A DNA stretch of 64,000 nucleotides from Laguncularia racemosa. Lineage: Eukaryota > Streptophyta > Magnoliopsida > Myrtales > Combretaceae. This document shows positions 33,551 through 45,688 of the stretch, one piece after another. A program made the position numbers and the translations under genes. A model generated the notes under the pieces. The model had not been told where the DNA came from. It saw only the letters and a program-made list of their open reading frames with translations, and made no database searches. Each line of letters starts with the position of its first letter. Positions within the stretch are counted from its first letter, which is position 1. The DNA lies in the NCBI GenBank assembly GCA_037954665.1, contig JBBMOL010000132.1, positions 1,922,001-1,986,000 of the forward strand, written 5' to 3'.

Positions 33551-35161
33551 GTAATGGGTAATGTTGGAAGTGGTGTTAAAACTAGATCAAGTTTTAAAGA
33601 TATTGAAAATCATTTTTCCTTGCATGTTGATTTTGAGCCTTCTTGTATTGATGATGCCTTGAAAGATAATAGCTAGATTAATGTTATGAAAGAATAATTA
33701 AATCAATTTGAAAGAAATTAAGTTTGGAATTTAGTTCTTAGACCTAAAGGAAAAACTATAATTGGAACAAAATGGGTGATCAAAAATAAAGTTGATGAAA
33801 ATGGAAAAGTAGTCAGAAAAAAAGCTAGATTGGTAGTAAAAGGTTTTTCTTAAGAAGAAGGAATTGATTTTGATGAAACTTTTGCACCTGTTGCTAGACT
33901 TGAGGCTATTCTTTTGCTACTTTCATTTACATGTTTCAAAAATTTTAAATTATTTCAAATGGATGTTAAAAGTGCCTTTTTAAATGGATATATTAAAGAA
34001 GAGGTATATGTTGAACAACCTCCAGGCTTTGAAGATCCATTTTAAAAAGATCATATTTTTAAACTCAAAAAGGCTTTGTATGGCTTAAAGCAAGCTCTAA
34101 GAACTTAGTATGAACGTTTGGGTTCTTATTTGATTAAAAATGGTTTTAAGAGAGAAAAAAATAGATATTACCCTCTTTTTGAATACTACTAGTAATGATT
34201 TGTTAGTTGTACAAATATATGTTGATGATATTATTTTTGGATTAACTAATGAACATCAATGCAAAGAGTTTGCTATGTTAATGCAGGCTGAATTTGAGAT
34301 GTCCCTCATGGGAGAATTAACATTCTTCCTTGAACTACAAATCAAGCAAACAGCTAATGGAATATTTGTTCATCAAGGAAAATATACAAGGCAAATTATC
34401 AAAAGGTACGTATTTGAAAATGCCAAACATAACGCAACTCTAATGAGTTCTTCAAGATTAGATCTTGACTCTTCTGGCAAAAAGGTAAATGAGAAGCTAT
34501 ATAGAGGTATGATTGGCTCACTACTATATCTAACTGCTTCTCGTCTTGATATTTTATTTAGTGTGTGCTTATGTGCAAGATTTCAAAGTGCACCAATAGA
34601 AACATATTTGTCTGCTGTTAAAAGAATTTTCAAGTATCTTTCAAATAATTCAAAATTGGGCATATGGTATCCAAAAAATGTCAATTTTAACTTGATAGGA
34701 TACTCAGATGCTGATTATGCTAGTTGTAAAATTGATAGGAAAAGTACATCAGGTACTTATCAGTTTCTTGGTGACAAGTTGGTTTCTTAGTCTTCCAAAA
34801 AGCAAAACTCTATTGCCTTATCAACAGCCGAGGCGGAATTTGTGTCTATTGGCAATTGTTGTGCTCAAATTCTTTGGATTAAGCAACAATTAAGTGATTA
34901 TGGCCTAATCATTGAAAAAGTTCCTATTAAATGTGATAATATAAGTGCCATAAATCTTACAAGAAATTCGGTTCAACATTTGAGATCTAAGCACATTGAA
35001 ATTCATCATCATTTTATACGAGATCATGTTTTAAATAGTGATATAGAGGTTGAATTTATGCCTACAAATATTCGATTTGCTGATATTTTTACAAAACCTC
35101 TAGATAAAACTAGATTTGAATTCATTAAAAATGAAATTAGAGAAAGTAATTCTTTTGTTTA
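33551..35161 (+). pseudogene. H reverse transcriptase and RNase H (copia)
   Basis: RT blocks visible are GTKWVIKNKVDENG, FAPVARLEAI, MDVKSAFLNGYI, the catalytic YVDDIIFG at about 34218 and YRGMIGSLLYL. RNase H follows with YSDADYASCKIDRKSTSG, ALSTAEAEFVSI, KCDNISAINL and ADIFTKPLDK. The first half has several stops (TAA and TAG) and a frameshift near 34140. From there to 34788 it is open for 216 codons, and 34842-35159 completes the frame after one stop. It ends with a TAA at about 35160. Confidence 0.92.
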
Positions 35162-35419
35162 AAGGTGTTTTAATTATTTATTGTCTGATTTTTCTATATT
35201 TTTTTGTAAATTGAAATTTTTGGGAAAGGAAGTTGGTTTACATGGTAATCATACAGGTAGGTATTATGAGAATTTTGTTTTTCAAATTTTTTTCCTTCCT
35301 CAAACGGTTCATTAGACAGTTCTTTATCATAATCTTGTTTAAATCATTCTCTCTCTCTCTCTACGAAAAACTTTTCAATTTTTACTCTGTTTTCCTTCTC
35401 AATCTTAACTGTTCTTCAA

Positions 35420-37182
35420 ATGGCTCCACGTAAATCTTCCCATGTTGCAAGTGTTTTCTGTAAGTCTTGATCATCTCCAACACCCATGGAGATATTTGAT
35501 TCTTTAACTAAAACCGATTCATCCTCAGAAAATCCAACACAAAACCCTATCAACTCTTCGTTAACTTCTTATGAGCACACGACAGCAACTGAGTCTAAAA
35601 ACAAATTAGGGAAGGACAAAAGGAAAAAGTCAGACAAAGAGTTCGAAGGAGGTTCTTTAGACACTAAGTCAGATGAACCTAGGGTTTCTTCAAAATTGGT
35701 AAGAAGATTTGAAACTTCAAAGAAAGGAAAATCAATTGAAGTTTCTGCAAGAAATAGATATGATATTACTAATTTTTTTTTGTAGATACTAATTTCTTTC
35801 TACAAAAAGGATTACACATTAATGAGTTTATGGAAGAAATTAAGTGTAGTTTAAACAATGTAGTTTATGGAGAAATTATAGCTGAGTTCTACAAGAATCT
35901 AGACTTAAGGAAATACAATAAATGGGAATCACATGTGTGTGGAAAGAATGTGATTATAACTAGGAAAGAATTAGTCAAATTTCTTGAGGTCGAGTATTGT
36001 GAAGATTCCATGGAGATTGATTGTCTAGGAAGGCAACATCTTTTTTATTTACTAAATGATGGTTTTAAAACAAAAGTTGAAAAAGATGTGTTTGTCCTTT
36101 AGTTTCCACTAATTGTGAGATTGCTCCACAAGATAGTGTGCTCATGTTTATTTCCAAAGAGAGGAAGTAGAACATCAATTTCTATGGACGAAGCAAAAGT
36201 GATTTTAGGAATGATCAAAAAGAAAAAAGTAGACATTGCTGGAAAGATCATAGGTCATGCTTTAAATAATGTTAGAAGTAAACCTTATGGAAATCTAATC
36301 ACGAGTCTACTAAGATGGAAAAAGGTTAAAATTCCTAAAAAATCTTATCAAGAGTTTGGAGTAAAGCATATCGATGTCAATCACTCGCACCACATGGGAA
36401 TATATGTAAAAAACAAAGTCTGGTACTCTAGTGATTTTGCTGTGTACTTTGATCCAAGGTACTCCTCTAGAGAAGTGCCTAGTTGGATGAAGTATACAAG
36501 GGGAGTGTTTATAGAAGGGAGCACAAAGGCGGATGAACAACAACCTTTGGTTGATGTGCTTGTAAGTGAAGAAGCTCCTACTAACAATAAGAGGAAAGGG
36601 AAAAAACCTTTAGAAATAAAGAAGAAGAAAAAATCAAACACTTTTACTGGTATCAAAGGTGTGGAGATTAAGGAAGGTCAGATTCATGAGGAATTAGACA
36701 CTGATTCTGATGAGTCTGACGATCTATTTTCTCATCAAATAGTAGATCCTCATGCTTCCACAAGCAAAGAATCTGATAGGATGAGCAGGATGGAAGGTGA
36801 ACTTGCAGCCTTGAAGAACATGCTAAGTTAGATGTTACCTCAATCTCAACCATATACAAGACAATTTGATCAAGCTCCACCTTCTCCTAAGGAAAATCTT
36901 TTGAGTTCTCCTTCTTCACCTACAATTCAACCATCTTCTCCAAAATCTGTTCCCCCCTCACAACAAGGCACTGCTCCTCATTCTCCTTAGGCACAACCTT
37001 CGCATCGTTCTAATGAAGCTAGAAAAGAAGTCATTGAAGCTACTTTACAACTAGTGGCTGCTTCACATGTTTCTTTTGGTTCTAATCCTCGAACAATGCA
37101 TAAAAGAATTAAGACTTGTGCTATTAAGAAATTTTCCAAACCTTTAAAGAAATAAGGACCATCTCCTCCACTAAAAGATTGA
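35420..37182 (+). pseudogene. H extra ORF after pol (Sirevirus env-like position)
   Basis: A third coding region follows RNase H by about 260 bases, starting MAPRKSSHVASVF at 35420. Open pieces are 35486-35785, 35830-36102 and 36115-36831; the first two differ in frame and the last two share one. It is Lys/Ser-rich at first, then has a globular segment (FYKNLDLRKYNKWESHVCG, LLHKIVCSCLFPKRG), a basic KKKKK cluster, an acidic DTDSDESDDL stretch and a Pro/Ser-rich tail. The globular part resembles domains called putative plant transposon protein, often found in this position in Sireviruses. I see no clear signal peptide or membrane segment, so a true envelope role is not supported. Confidence 0.65.
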
Positions 37183-37570
37183 ATTTGATGATTTTCTACC
37201 TTTTGTTTTCAGTCATTACTAAAATGACTTTTAATGATCCTTAAGTGAATGTTATGTTTGTTTATTTTATATGCATTTATTCAGGGGGAGTTAGTATTTG
37301 ATGACAACAAAAAGGGGGAGAATTCATGTGAAAATTTATGTGGAAGAATATTTATTGATTGCGCTTAATTTATGCTGAATATTTTTTGTTGATTGCTTGC
37401 ATTGCAATTTTCTGGAAATTTTGTCTAACTTAGTAGCTTGACCTGATTTTGCAAAACATTTCTCTGATTCATGTTTTGTACAAGATTTGGTTAATAATAA
37501 TAATTTTTTTTTTTGCAAACAAAATTATTTTCTAAAAAAGTGGTTTTGTCATCATCAAAAAGGGGGAGAA
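37183..37570 (+). other. H 3' region with repeated polypurine tracts
   Basis: AAAAAGGGGGAGAA occurs at about 37307-37322 and again at 37557-37570, where it touches the 3' LTR and must be the working tract. A shorter CAGGGGGAG is near 37281. Serial tracts of this kind are a Sirevirus hallmark. No coding. Confidence 0.85.
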
Positions 37571-39186
37571 TGTTAAGTTCTCTTCTTATAAGTTTTGATG
37601 ATAACAAGAGTATATCTTTTAGTATACGAACGTGAAACAAATTTTCTTGCTCAAATAGTTTTTTTTCTTAGTCAGACAATAAATGTTTGGTGAGACAGTA
37701 TGCAATCCTTCATGTTAATAATTAGTTTTATGTAGGAACTTAAATTCATTACATTTATTTGTCATGAATTATAGTTGTTGTGCTAATGAAGGTCTAGCTC
37801 CACTATAATTAGATGTAATTGGAAATACGTCTAGTTTGTTCCACAAAGGATTTCTCGAGTACATGGATTTTTGTATTTTAATCACTTAGTCATATTTTAA
37901 ATAATTTCTATGTGTCTGAAATCGGCTTAGATTTATAGATTTTTTTTCATATATAGAAAATATTAACATGTTTTCTCAAATTATCATGAGAAGGAGATAT
38001 ATTTTCAAAAGAAAAATTTAAATCTCCAACGTTTCTTGTTGATCTCATGGAAAGTTATATAAATATCTAATCTCCTTATTTTATGTGTTTGAATTATAAC
38101 TAAATTGTTTGATATATCTATTTCAGATACTAACAAATTTTATTCAAAGTATATCGCACAAGATTAGGAAAAGATTTTTTTTTTTAAGTTTATCCACTTC
38201 AAATATCAGGAGAAGATTTTTTCTTTCTCTGTAACTTCTAGAAAAATAGATGTCTTCATTATCTTTAATCTTCGATTCAACAGAAGAAGACCCAAGTTAG
38301 AAGATCTATTCATTTAGGATGTTGAAGTATTCAAAATCTCATATTTCGGAAAGTTAGGAATAATGAAGCAACAAACATGAAATTTTCAAACTGTCAAATT
38401 ATGTTTGTTTGTTTTTATCTGTTGTACAAATAGATATGTGTATATATATATATATATATATCATCCACAGGTTCAAAATGAAGGACAACAAGGAGAGAAA
38501 GAAGAAAAAAACAGAGATCAGAAAGCAAGAAAATTATTCAGAAAATTCAAGCTAAAATTTTTTTATCAAAGCTTTTGTTTTGATTTAGTCAGATAATGTC
38601 TAATTAGTCAGATGATATTTTGCATAAGAATTATTATTTAAAGTCTGATGTGTTCTTGAGCTTAATACTTTGAGTTTCTATTGTAACTCGACTTTGAAAA
38701 TCTCTTCGCACTTTGTTAAGCTTGATTGAGAGTTAATTGAGAGGATTACACATAGTCTTATAGATTTGTGTTTAACTAAGAGAGATAGGCTTGTGAGACG
38801 GAGCAATATTTGATTGGTGTTTGTAATTTCTTTCATTAACTTAGTGAAACGACTGGTGTGGATAACCAGATCCTCAACCGGTACAGTTGGAAGAGATGAC
38901 GTATTCAAAAGGAGGAACCTCTATAAAATTCTTAACTCCTTTATTTATGCACTTTATTTGTTAATTGTATAATTTAGCTTTGCAAGTCATTGATCATAAT
39001 CCATATCTAATATTAACTCATGTGAATCTCCTTAAGAAAAATATTCAATTGAAACTTCACATTGTTTTAAAGAAAAGTTTCTCTTCTAAAGAAGTATTAA
39101 GGTTAATTTTGTAAAGTGTTTTTCAAAAAGTTTTTAAAAGCAAACAATTCACCCCTCCATTCTTGTTTGCATAATTGGGACCAACA
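37571..39186 (+). repeat. 3' LTR of H (1616 bp)
   Basis: Begins TGTTAAGTTCTC and ends TTGGGACCAACA; partner of 24694-26303. A short TA repeat lies at 38438-38461. Confidence 0.94.
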
Positions 39187-39742
39187 CAACATTACCAAGG
39201 ACCAGGGTTGGATTTGAAGCAATAAGGGTAGCCGTAGACCGATTAACTAAATCTGCCCATTTCCTACCTATTAATATGACTTATTCCTTGGAAAAGTTAG
39301 CCAGGATCTATCTATAGGGAATTGTGAGGCTCCATGGGGTACCATAGAGTATAGTTTCTAATCGAGATCCACGGTTTATATCAAAGTTTTGAAGAAGTCT
39401 ACAATAAGCACTAGGGACTAAATTGCAATTTAGTACAACAAATCACCCTCAAACAGATGGACAATTTGAACGGACCTTCCAAACTTTGGAAGATATGCTA
39501 CGAGCTTGTGTATTAGACTTTAAGGATAGCTAGGAGTGACATTTGCCATTGGTCGAGTTCGCCAACAACAACAACTACCATTCATCGATCAAGATGGCCC
39601 CTTATGAAGCCTTATATGGACGAAAATGTAGATCTCTGTTGTATTGGGATGAGATCGAATGTAGAACAATGGGGCCAGATTTGCTATAAGAGACAATAGA
39701 CAAAGTTGCCACTATTAAGTAGCAAATGAAGGAAACCCAAGA
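39187..39742 (+). pseudogene. Element N Pol, part 3: integrase catalytic core
   Basis: The frame continues from 24693 with LPRTRVGFEAIRVAVDRLTKSAHFLP. The second catalytic Asp is in SNRDPRF, and the Glu region reads HPQTDGQFERTFQTLEDMLR. The MAPYEALYGRKCRS block follows. About eight stops interrupt it, several at positions where relatives have Trp or Gln. It is cut by J after QMKETQ and resumes at 51065 with the expected residues. Confidence 0.92.
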
Positions 39743-40425
39743 TGATGTGTAGACCCTAGGTATATCAAACCTAAAACCCGATGTACTCTATTTGAATCAA
39801 TACCCCGAGGACCATCTCGAATAAGTAGCATGTAACTAAACTCCAATCACACCTGTTGACTGAAACCTAAGTTATCAATAAGGTATCCTATAGCAATTCG
39901 GTTAAGGAATTCCTATGGAAGAGTTCATTTGCAAAGAACAAAAAGGGGCTTTTTTCATGGTCACGAAAAGTGTTTGTTTTCTATTCAATAATAAGATATC
40001 TTTCTGTCGGCCTCTTTTCACGTTTATATAATGTGTACATGTATCAATATGAAAACCTAACTTTCCTATTCTAATTTACTCCCCTATCCTCATGTGGACC
40101 GAGTAGGTAACTAAATAATCCAAATTATAAACCAAAAACAAATAACAACAAAAACCGCAAGTCTTCTTTCTTTGTTTCAGTTAACATTTAACATTTATGC
40201 TCGGACTTCAATTCCTTGTATTCTTCCATGGAAACATGAATTACATTAATAGGTGTTGGTTCTCCTTTCATGTAATTTGATTCCTTAGCTTGTAGGTCCA
40301 TGACCAATCCTTATAAGGCATCATTCATCCTCTTTGCTCTAGCTTGGGTCATTGGTCCTCCAATTCCTTGTAAAGGATCTTGAGTCCTTAGTTCTGTCTT
40401 CTTGAGTGCTAGATGATCCTCATCA
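39743..40425 (-). repeat. 3' LTR of J (683 bp)
   Basis: Plus-strand ends TGATGTGTAGACCCTAGG and GATGATCCTCATCA; partner of the split right LTR. Confidence 0.93.
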
Positions 40426-41967
40426 TTCTCTACTTCCTCGAAAAGATTTGTCCTCAAATGACCTCTTAGATAGTGCATCAGCCATCACATTTTCCTTGCC
40501 CTGCTTGTATTTGATGATGTATGGAAAGGTTTCAATGAACTCCAACCATTTGGCATGCCTCTTGTTCAGCTTTCCCTGTGTCTTCAAGCACTTCAAGCTT
40601 TCATTATCGGAATGGATGATGAAATCCTTGGGCCATAGATAATGCTGCCATGTTTGCAACGTCCTCACAAGGGCATATAACTCCTTATCATAACATAGGA
40701 TAGTTCAGAGTAGCATCGTAGATTTTCTCACTGAAGTAGGCTATTGGTTTGGAATCCTGCATTAACACACCACTAATACCCTTCTTGGAAGAATTACATT
40801 TGATCTCAAAAACTTTATCAAAGTTAGTAATACTAACAAAGGAGTGTTAGTTAACTTACCTTTTAAGTTCTAGAATGCCTGCTCATGTACTTCTATCCAT
40901 CTAAATTCGGCATTCTTCTTCACAAGGTCATTTAGTGGAGCAGCAATGGAGCTAAAGTCTCACAAATCATCTATAGAAGCTGGCTAGACTGTAGAAGCTC
41001 CTAACGTCATTAGTGTTCTTTTGTGTTGGCTAATCTCGAATTGCCTTCACCTTCTCCTCATCTACAACTATTTGATCTACACCTACAATGAAACCAAGAA
41101 AAACCACAAACTCTATGCAAAATGTGCACTTCTTTAAGTTGGCGTACAATTGGTTTTCCCTTACAATAGCAAACACACTCTACAGATGTTGTACATGATC
41201 ATCTAATGTTCTGCTATAAATCAGGATATCATCAAAATAGACGACAACAAATTTTCCTAAGAATTGATGCAAAACATGATTCATCAATCTCATGAAAGTG
41301 CTAAGTGCATTTGTCAACCCAAAAGGCATAACCATCTATTCATATAGTCCATGTTTGGTTTTAAAAGCAGTTTTCCACTCATCACCCTCTTTGATACGAA
41401 TTTGGTAATATCCATTTTTAAGGTCAATTTTTGAAAATAAACATGCACTATGTAACTCATCAAGCATGTCATCTAATCTAGGAAAAGGATGTCTATACTT
41501 AATTGTAATTTTGTTGATTGCCCTGTAATCTATGCACATGCGCCATGCCCCATCCTTCTTGGGGACTAGTATCACTGGAACCGAGCATGGGCTCAAACTC
41601 TCTTATACGAATCCTTTCTCCATCAACCCATCAACCTGTCTTTGAATTTCCTTAGCCTCCTCGAGATTGGTTCTATATGTTGGCCGGTTTAGAATGGAAG
41701 CGCCTGGCATGAAATCAATCTGGTGCTCTATCCCTCGTAGAGGGGGTAGTTTTGCGGCACTTCTTTAGGTAACAAGTCTTTGTATTCCTGCAATAAAGTC
41801 ACAACAACACTAGGCAAAATAGAATTAAGGTTAGCATTAGAAAAATATAAATCCTTATACAAGAGTATAAGTAATTGTTGCTTGGCCAGTATTGCACTCT
41901 TAACCTCACTCTTTCTCGCTAGACTCTCTGCTCTCTGTGTTTGAGTGTCTTTTCCCTCTATACTCAC
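40426..41967 (-). pseudogene. J reverse transcriptase and RNase H, integrase deleted
   Basis: On the minus strand: end of the protease/RT linker (LLQEYKDLLPKEVP), RT blocks VPVILVPKKDGAWRMCIDYR and FSKIDLKNGYYQIRIKEGDE, the catalytic YFDDILIYS at about 41220, then RNase H (TWQHYLWPKDFIIHSDNESL). RNase H ends MADALSKR. Within a few codons the sequence becomes FEDKSFRGSRE, which matches the end of Pol in M (DLRTNPFQEEGNDE) and lies on the polypurine tract. All of integrase is missing. Pieces are in several frames with stops; the best open ones are 41596-41336 and 40668-40423. The second RNase H acidic motif reads SDN rather than TDH but keeps its Asp. Confidence 0.9.
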
Positions 41968-42208
41968 CAGTGTTTGCTTTTCACTCTTTTTCTTTTTCTC
42001 TTTACTTTTCTCTCATGCACTCAAGTGTTTTTCTCTAAACTCTTTTGTAATCCGCACTTGATCCTCACAAGCTTCCCACAACTTTTGTGGCGTGAGAACC
42101 ACTTTCCTTTTGTTTAGTATAAAGGAATATTGGTTCTTATACCTGTCATATGTAATCTTCCTATCAAATTGCTAGGGTTACCCTAACAATATGTGGCTAG
42201 CTTGCATA
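41968..42208 (-). pseudogene. J protease, C-terminal part and linker
   Basis: After L, the minus-strand frame continues ASHILLGRPWQFDRK, the second protease block, then a Lys/Glu-rich linker toward RT. It joins the MCDMIPM block at 43571-43590 across element L. Confidence 0.8.
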
Positions 42209-42558
42209 TGATGTGCCTAAAACCAAGTTTAAGCACATGCAAAACCAATTTAAAAGACAAATAGACAATGTTAATCAAACTAGCTTCCAATCACATGAAC
42301 TTCTTCTACTTATGAACCGATTCCACTAACAAGGAAGTGATCAATCTTAAGTATCCAAATGTGATTGCTCTGATACCAAAAGATGATGTGCGTTAAACCA
42401 AGTTTAAGCACATGCAAAACCAATTTGAAAGAAAATTAGATAATGTCAATCAAACTAACTTCCAATCACATGAACTTCTTCTACCTATAAACCGATCCCA
42501 CTAACAAGGATGTGATCAATCTTAAGTATCCACATGTGATTGCTCTAATACCAAAAGA
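42209..42558 (-). repeat. Two tandem 175-bp units in L
   Basis: 42209-42383 and 42384-42558 are head-to-tail copies with scattered differences. Each runs from an LTR terminus to an initiator tRNA-Met primer site. Confidence 0.9.
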
Positions 42559-43565
42559 TGATGTGCCTAAAATGGAGTTTAAGCACATGAAATTGAACCA
42601 AATTACAATTCCTAAATGATAAGATCAAATTCGGTTCCAAAGGGCAACAATTTGCATGAACCTTAGTTAATGTGATATAATCCGAATTCTAAAATTCAAG
42701 GAGATGAAAACCACAAAGATGATAATCCTCAATTGAATCACTAAATCAACTTAAATTCTAAGAGATTTCTAATCATCAACACACAAAAAAAAAAGTCGTG
42801 ACCCTCCTCACAACAAGGCCAATCCAAGCCACAAAATATAAGAAAAATTAATGGTAATAACAAGTGCTAAAACCAATCAATCTTATATCGTTACAAAAAG
42901 GTTACAATGATATCAAATTTAGATCAAGAACTAACCTAATCAACCCTAGATATGACTCACTAGTGATGAAAAGGAAACACAACAAAAGGGAATTGATATT
43001 ACTCACAATTCTCTTTATTGCCACTAACCACAATTCCAATTTTTGGATTGAAATTGATAAGAGCTAATAGATTTAGGATGAACCCTAACCCTCACACAAA
43101 AAGTGTATTTGCTGCAAATTTTCAAAGCTCCTTCAAAACCCTACTCAAGCAAGTATTTATACTTGCTCCCTTTAGGGTTAAAATATCCACAAAATTACAA
43201 TTATGCCACTTTAGGGTGGCCGATCCTAAAAGCAACAATTACAATTAATGAAAAAGTGTCCCAAAAGCTTACAACATAAATAGTCCAAAGAAAATAATTA
43301 CAATTACAAAATAATAAAATCCTTAAAGAGCCAATGCATCGAGGCAATGTTGATCATAGCGGGCCATTGGGTGAGAATCCGATGATGTCCCTAACTGATC
43401 AACAATGAGATTCATTTGGCCGCCCGTGAAGAAATATCATTGTACCTGTAAGATTATCATTCAAATATTTATTAGATAAGGAAAACAAGTGTAAATATGA
43501 GTGATTTTGATCATCATCTAAATCAAGTTCCATATCTATCTAGGTTGCCGGAAAGATTCCCATCT
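42559..43565 (-). repeat. LTR of element L (1007 bp)
   Basis: Plus-strand start TGATGTGCCTAAAATGG, end AAAGATTCCCATCT. The overall style matches the F and G LTRs. Confidence 0.87.
43149..43166 (-). promoter_or_regulatory. Palindromic TATA box, L LTR
   Basis: Minus strand GCAAGTATAAATACTTGC. Confidence 0.65.
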
Positions 43566-43570
43566 GCATA

Positions 43571-43900
43571 GGTATCATATCACACATGACCTCATCTTTG
43601 TAGTTCCCTATGGAAAAGGCTATAAAAACCTGCTTGGTCACCTTTACCTCCCCACATAGCTTCCAACTACATTTTATTTACCAACAAGGTGCTAGCAACA
43701 TTAGTGCAGCTACCAATATCGATTATCAGACTACACACTTTATTTTGCAGATGACACCGTGTATGAAATATGTGCTTACGCTGGATCCCCTCACCATCCT
43801 CCTAGGGTTGTATACTAAGTACTTTCCTTGTGACATATAACTTACCACTCATGGGTCCCTCCAAGTCAACGTCATCATATTCCTATGATGGTGACTCCTC
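43571..43900 (-). pseudogene. J protease, N-terminal part
   Basis: On the minus strand the active-site region reads VCSLIIDIGSCTNVAS (about 43690-43740), with Asp-Ile-Gly where plant relatives usually have Asp-Gly-Gly or Asp-Ser-Gly. It continues to QVFIAFSIGNYKDEVMCDMIPM at the L insertion. Frames are broken by stops and indels. Confidence 0.82.
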
Positions 43901-44957
43901 TTCCTCCTTGGAGCTCACGCTCTCCACATCACCATTGTCACATATGATCATAGCTCGCTAATTTGGACATTGGGATGCAATTTGCCCAAATCCTTGACAC
44001 CTAAAACACTTGATATCTCTAGTTTTGGAAGGGGGTTTAGTGTCAATTTTACCCTTAGATGCAGCAATTGGATTCTTAGCCTTTAGGCTTGGAATCAGTA
44101 GAGTTCCTTTTCCAATTAGACTTTTATGGAGATTCGGAAGTCGACCTAATCCTTTGATCACTCTTATATTTTAACTGTTGCTATACTTTGATTGCTCTAT
44201 GTAGTAGTTCTTCCATATCCAAATAATGGTGCAAATCTACTACATTAGCTATTTCCCTATTCAGACCATTGATGAATTTAGCTATAGTAGCCTCATCATC
44301 CTCCTCCACTCTAGCCCTAATCATGGCTATCTCTAACTCCTTGTAGTAATCCTCTACACTTTTGGTCCCCTGTGTCAATCCTTGGACTTTCCTAAGTAAG
44401 TCCCTATGGTAGTGACTAGGAATGAACCATTTTTGCATTATGGTCTTCATCTCCTCCCAAGTGCTAACAGGTCGCTCTCCATACCTACACCTATTATGCA
44501 CTAGTTAATCCCACCATACACTCACATAATTTGTAAACTCTACTGTAGCCAATTTTATCTTTTTATCCTCGGCATAATTATGGTATTTAAACACATGATC
44601 CATTTTCCTCTCCCACTCTAAGTACAACTCCGGATCATTCTTTCTCTGAAACGTTGGGATTTTCAGCTTAATGCTACCCAGGTTAATATCACGCCTCTGG
44701 GTGTTCCCTCTTTCCCTCACGTGGTGATATTCACTAGAGTTAGAATCCTCACCTTCTTCTATCCTAACTCCTCCTCTAATCGGTTTACCTGCTCCTCGCC
44801 TAACAGTAGTACCGTTAGACAGTTCCCTACTCTTCTCTATCATATTCATTCTTTCATGGATCTGTTCAAGTTCACCCGTCAAAATTCTTTTCATCTCTTC
44901 CATCAACTCCTCAAACATTACCTTATTCTCACCTCCATTCATGTTCTGTCCTAACAT
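43901..44957 (-). pseudogene. J gag
   Basis: The minus-strand frame starts MLGQNMNGGENKVMFEELME at 44957. It has a coiled-coil-like N-terminus, the Gag core (FTNYVSVWWD, then TWEEMKTIMQKWFIPSHYHR), and ends with the zinc knuckle CFRCQGFGQIASQC at about 43970-44010. There is a stop at 44502-44504 and another at 44178-44180. Open pieces are 44957-44505, 44501-44181 and 44161-43958; the first two share a frame. The layout is that of chromovirus-type Gag with one knuckle. Confidence 0.9.
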
Positions 44958-45688
44958 ATTTCTAAAGTTTTCAATAAAGTAAGATCATAAGTAAAATATG
45001 CTCCTCACACTCACTCGTGTATTGCTCTCAATTAATGATATGCTCACAATTTCACTCGTGTATGTCTCTTACAACCCGCTTTTACAATCCTTTGCTAGGA
45101 ACTCGGATTGGAAACTTCTCAACACAAATTACTAAGTCAACCCTAATTGACTCCCTCGATTTTCTAATCATAGTGACAATTGGAAATTAGAAGCAATCTT
45201 TAATAGCTACGACACCTATGAACTCGAAATCAAGACAAATAATTCCTTTGCATGCAATTACAAAAGGAAAACACTTTACACCGAAACACAATTAAGGATT
45301 ATGGAACGTAATTTTTAGATGCACAATTACAAAGTATCTATTGTGGTTGGAATTGGAAAGTGAATTTGGCAATTGAATTCGAACTTGCCAAAACTAGATT
45401 TTCTTTTTGAAGATTTAGCTTCTTGGATCTTTGTTTTTTCTTTTGCAATTGAATTTGATTTTTTTTTTTGTATGTATGCTTTTTCAAGTTGAACTAGGAA
45501 TTGAAACAACAATTGAATTCAATCACTAACTAAAGTTATATATTGTTGGTCTCTAAGGGATTATGTGATCGAAACAAGATTTTTTTTTTGTACAAATTTT
45601 TTTGATAAGAGTATGGAAAATAAACAACTGAAAAATTACAAAGGGATAGAAATTACTTGATTCAAAAAGCTGAAGCTCTGATACCAAA
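44958..45688 (-). other. J leader and primer-binding site
   Basis: The primer site TTTGGTATCAGAGC (minus strand) lies at 45675-45688, directly against the 5' LTR. The remainder is non-coding leader. A 61-codon frame at 45327-45512 is low complexity and not supported. Confidence 0.85.

Larger units (their letters stand above)
24694..39186 (+). mobile_element. Element H: Sirevirus-like Ty1/copia retrotransposon
   Basis: LTRs at 24694-26303 and 37571-39186. Flanks are CAGCA (24689-24693) and CAACA (39187-39191), a target duplication with one mismatch. The order gag, protease, (integrase), RT, RNase H, then an extra ORF after pol, with AAAAAGGGGGAGA tracts before the 3' LTR, is the Sirevirus layout. 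Most of the integrase has been deleted. Element I is inserted in the primer-binding site. Confidence 0.93.
42209..43565 (-). mobile_element. Element L: reduced LTR element with a triplicated LTR-end/primer-site segment
   Basis: The unit is flanked by an exact 5-bp duplication GCATA (42204-42208 and 43566-43570). It contains one LTR (42559-43565, 1007 bp) preceded on the plus strand by two tandem 175-bp units (42209-42383 and 42384-42558). Each unit starts with the LTR terminus TGATGTGC and ends with the primer site complement GATACCAAAAGA. The last base of the right terminus has changed (CATCT for CATCA). There is no coding. The LTR has the TR-GAG palindromic TATA box, so L is probably a collapsed member of that group. 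Confidence 0.85.

Noticed and set aside
36310..36656. Minus-strand ORFs opposite the H extra ORF
   Set aside because: Phenylalanine/Ser-rich antisense of a Lys-rich coding region; no motif.
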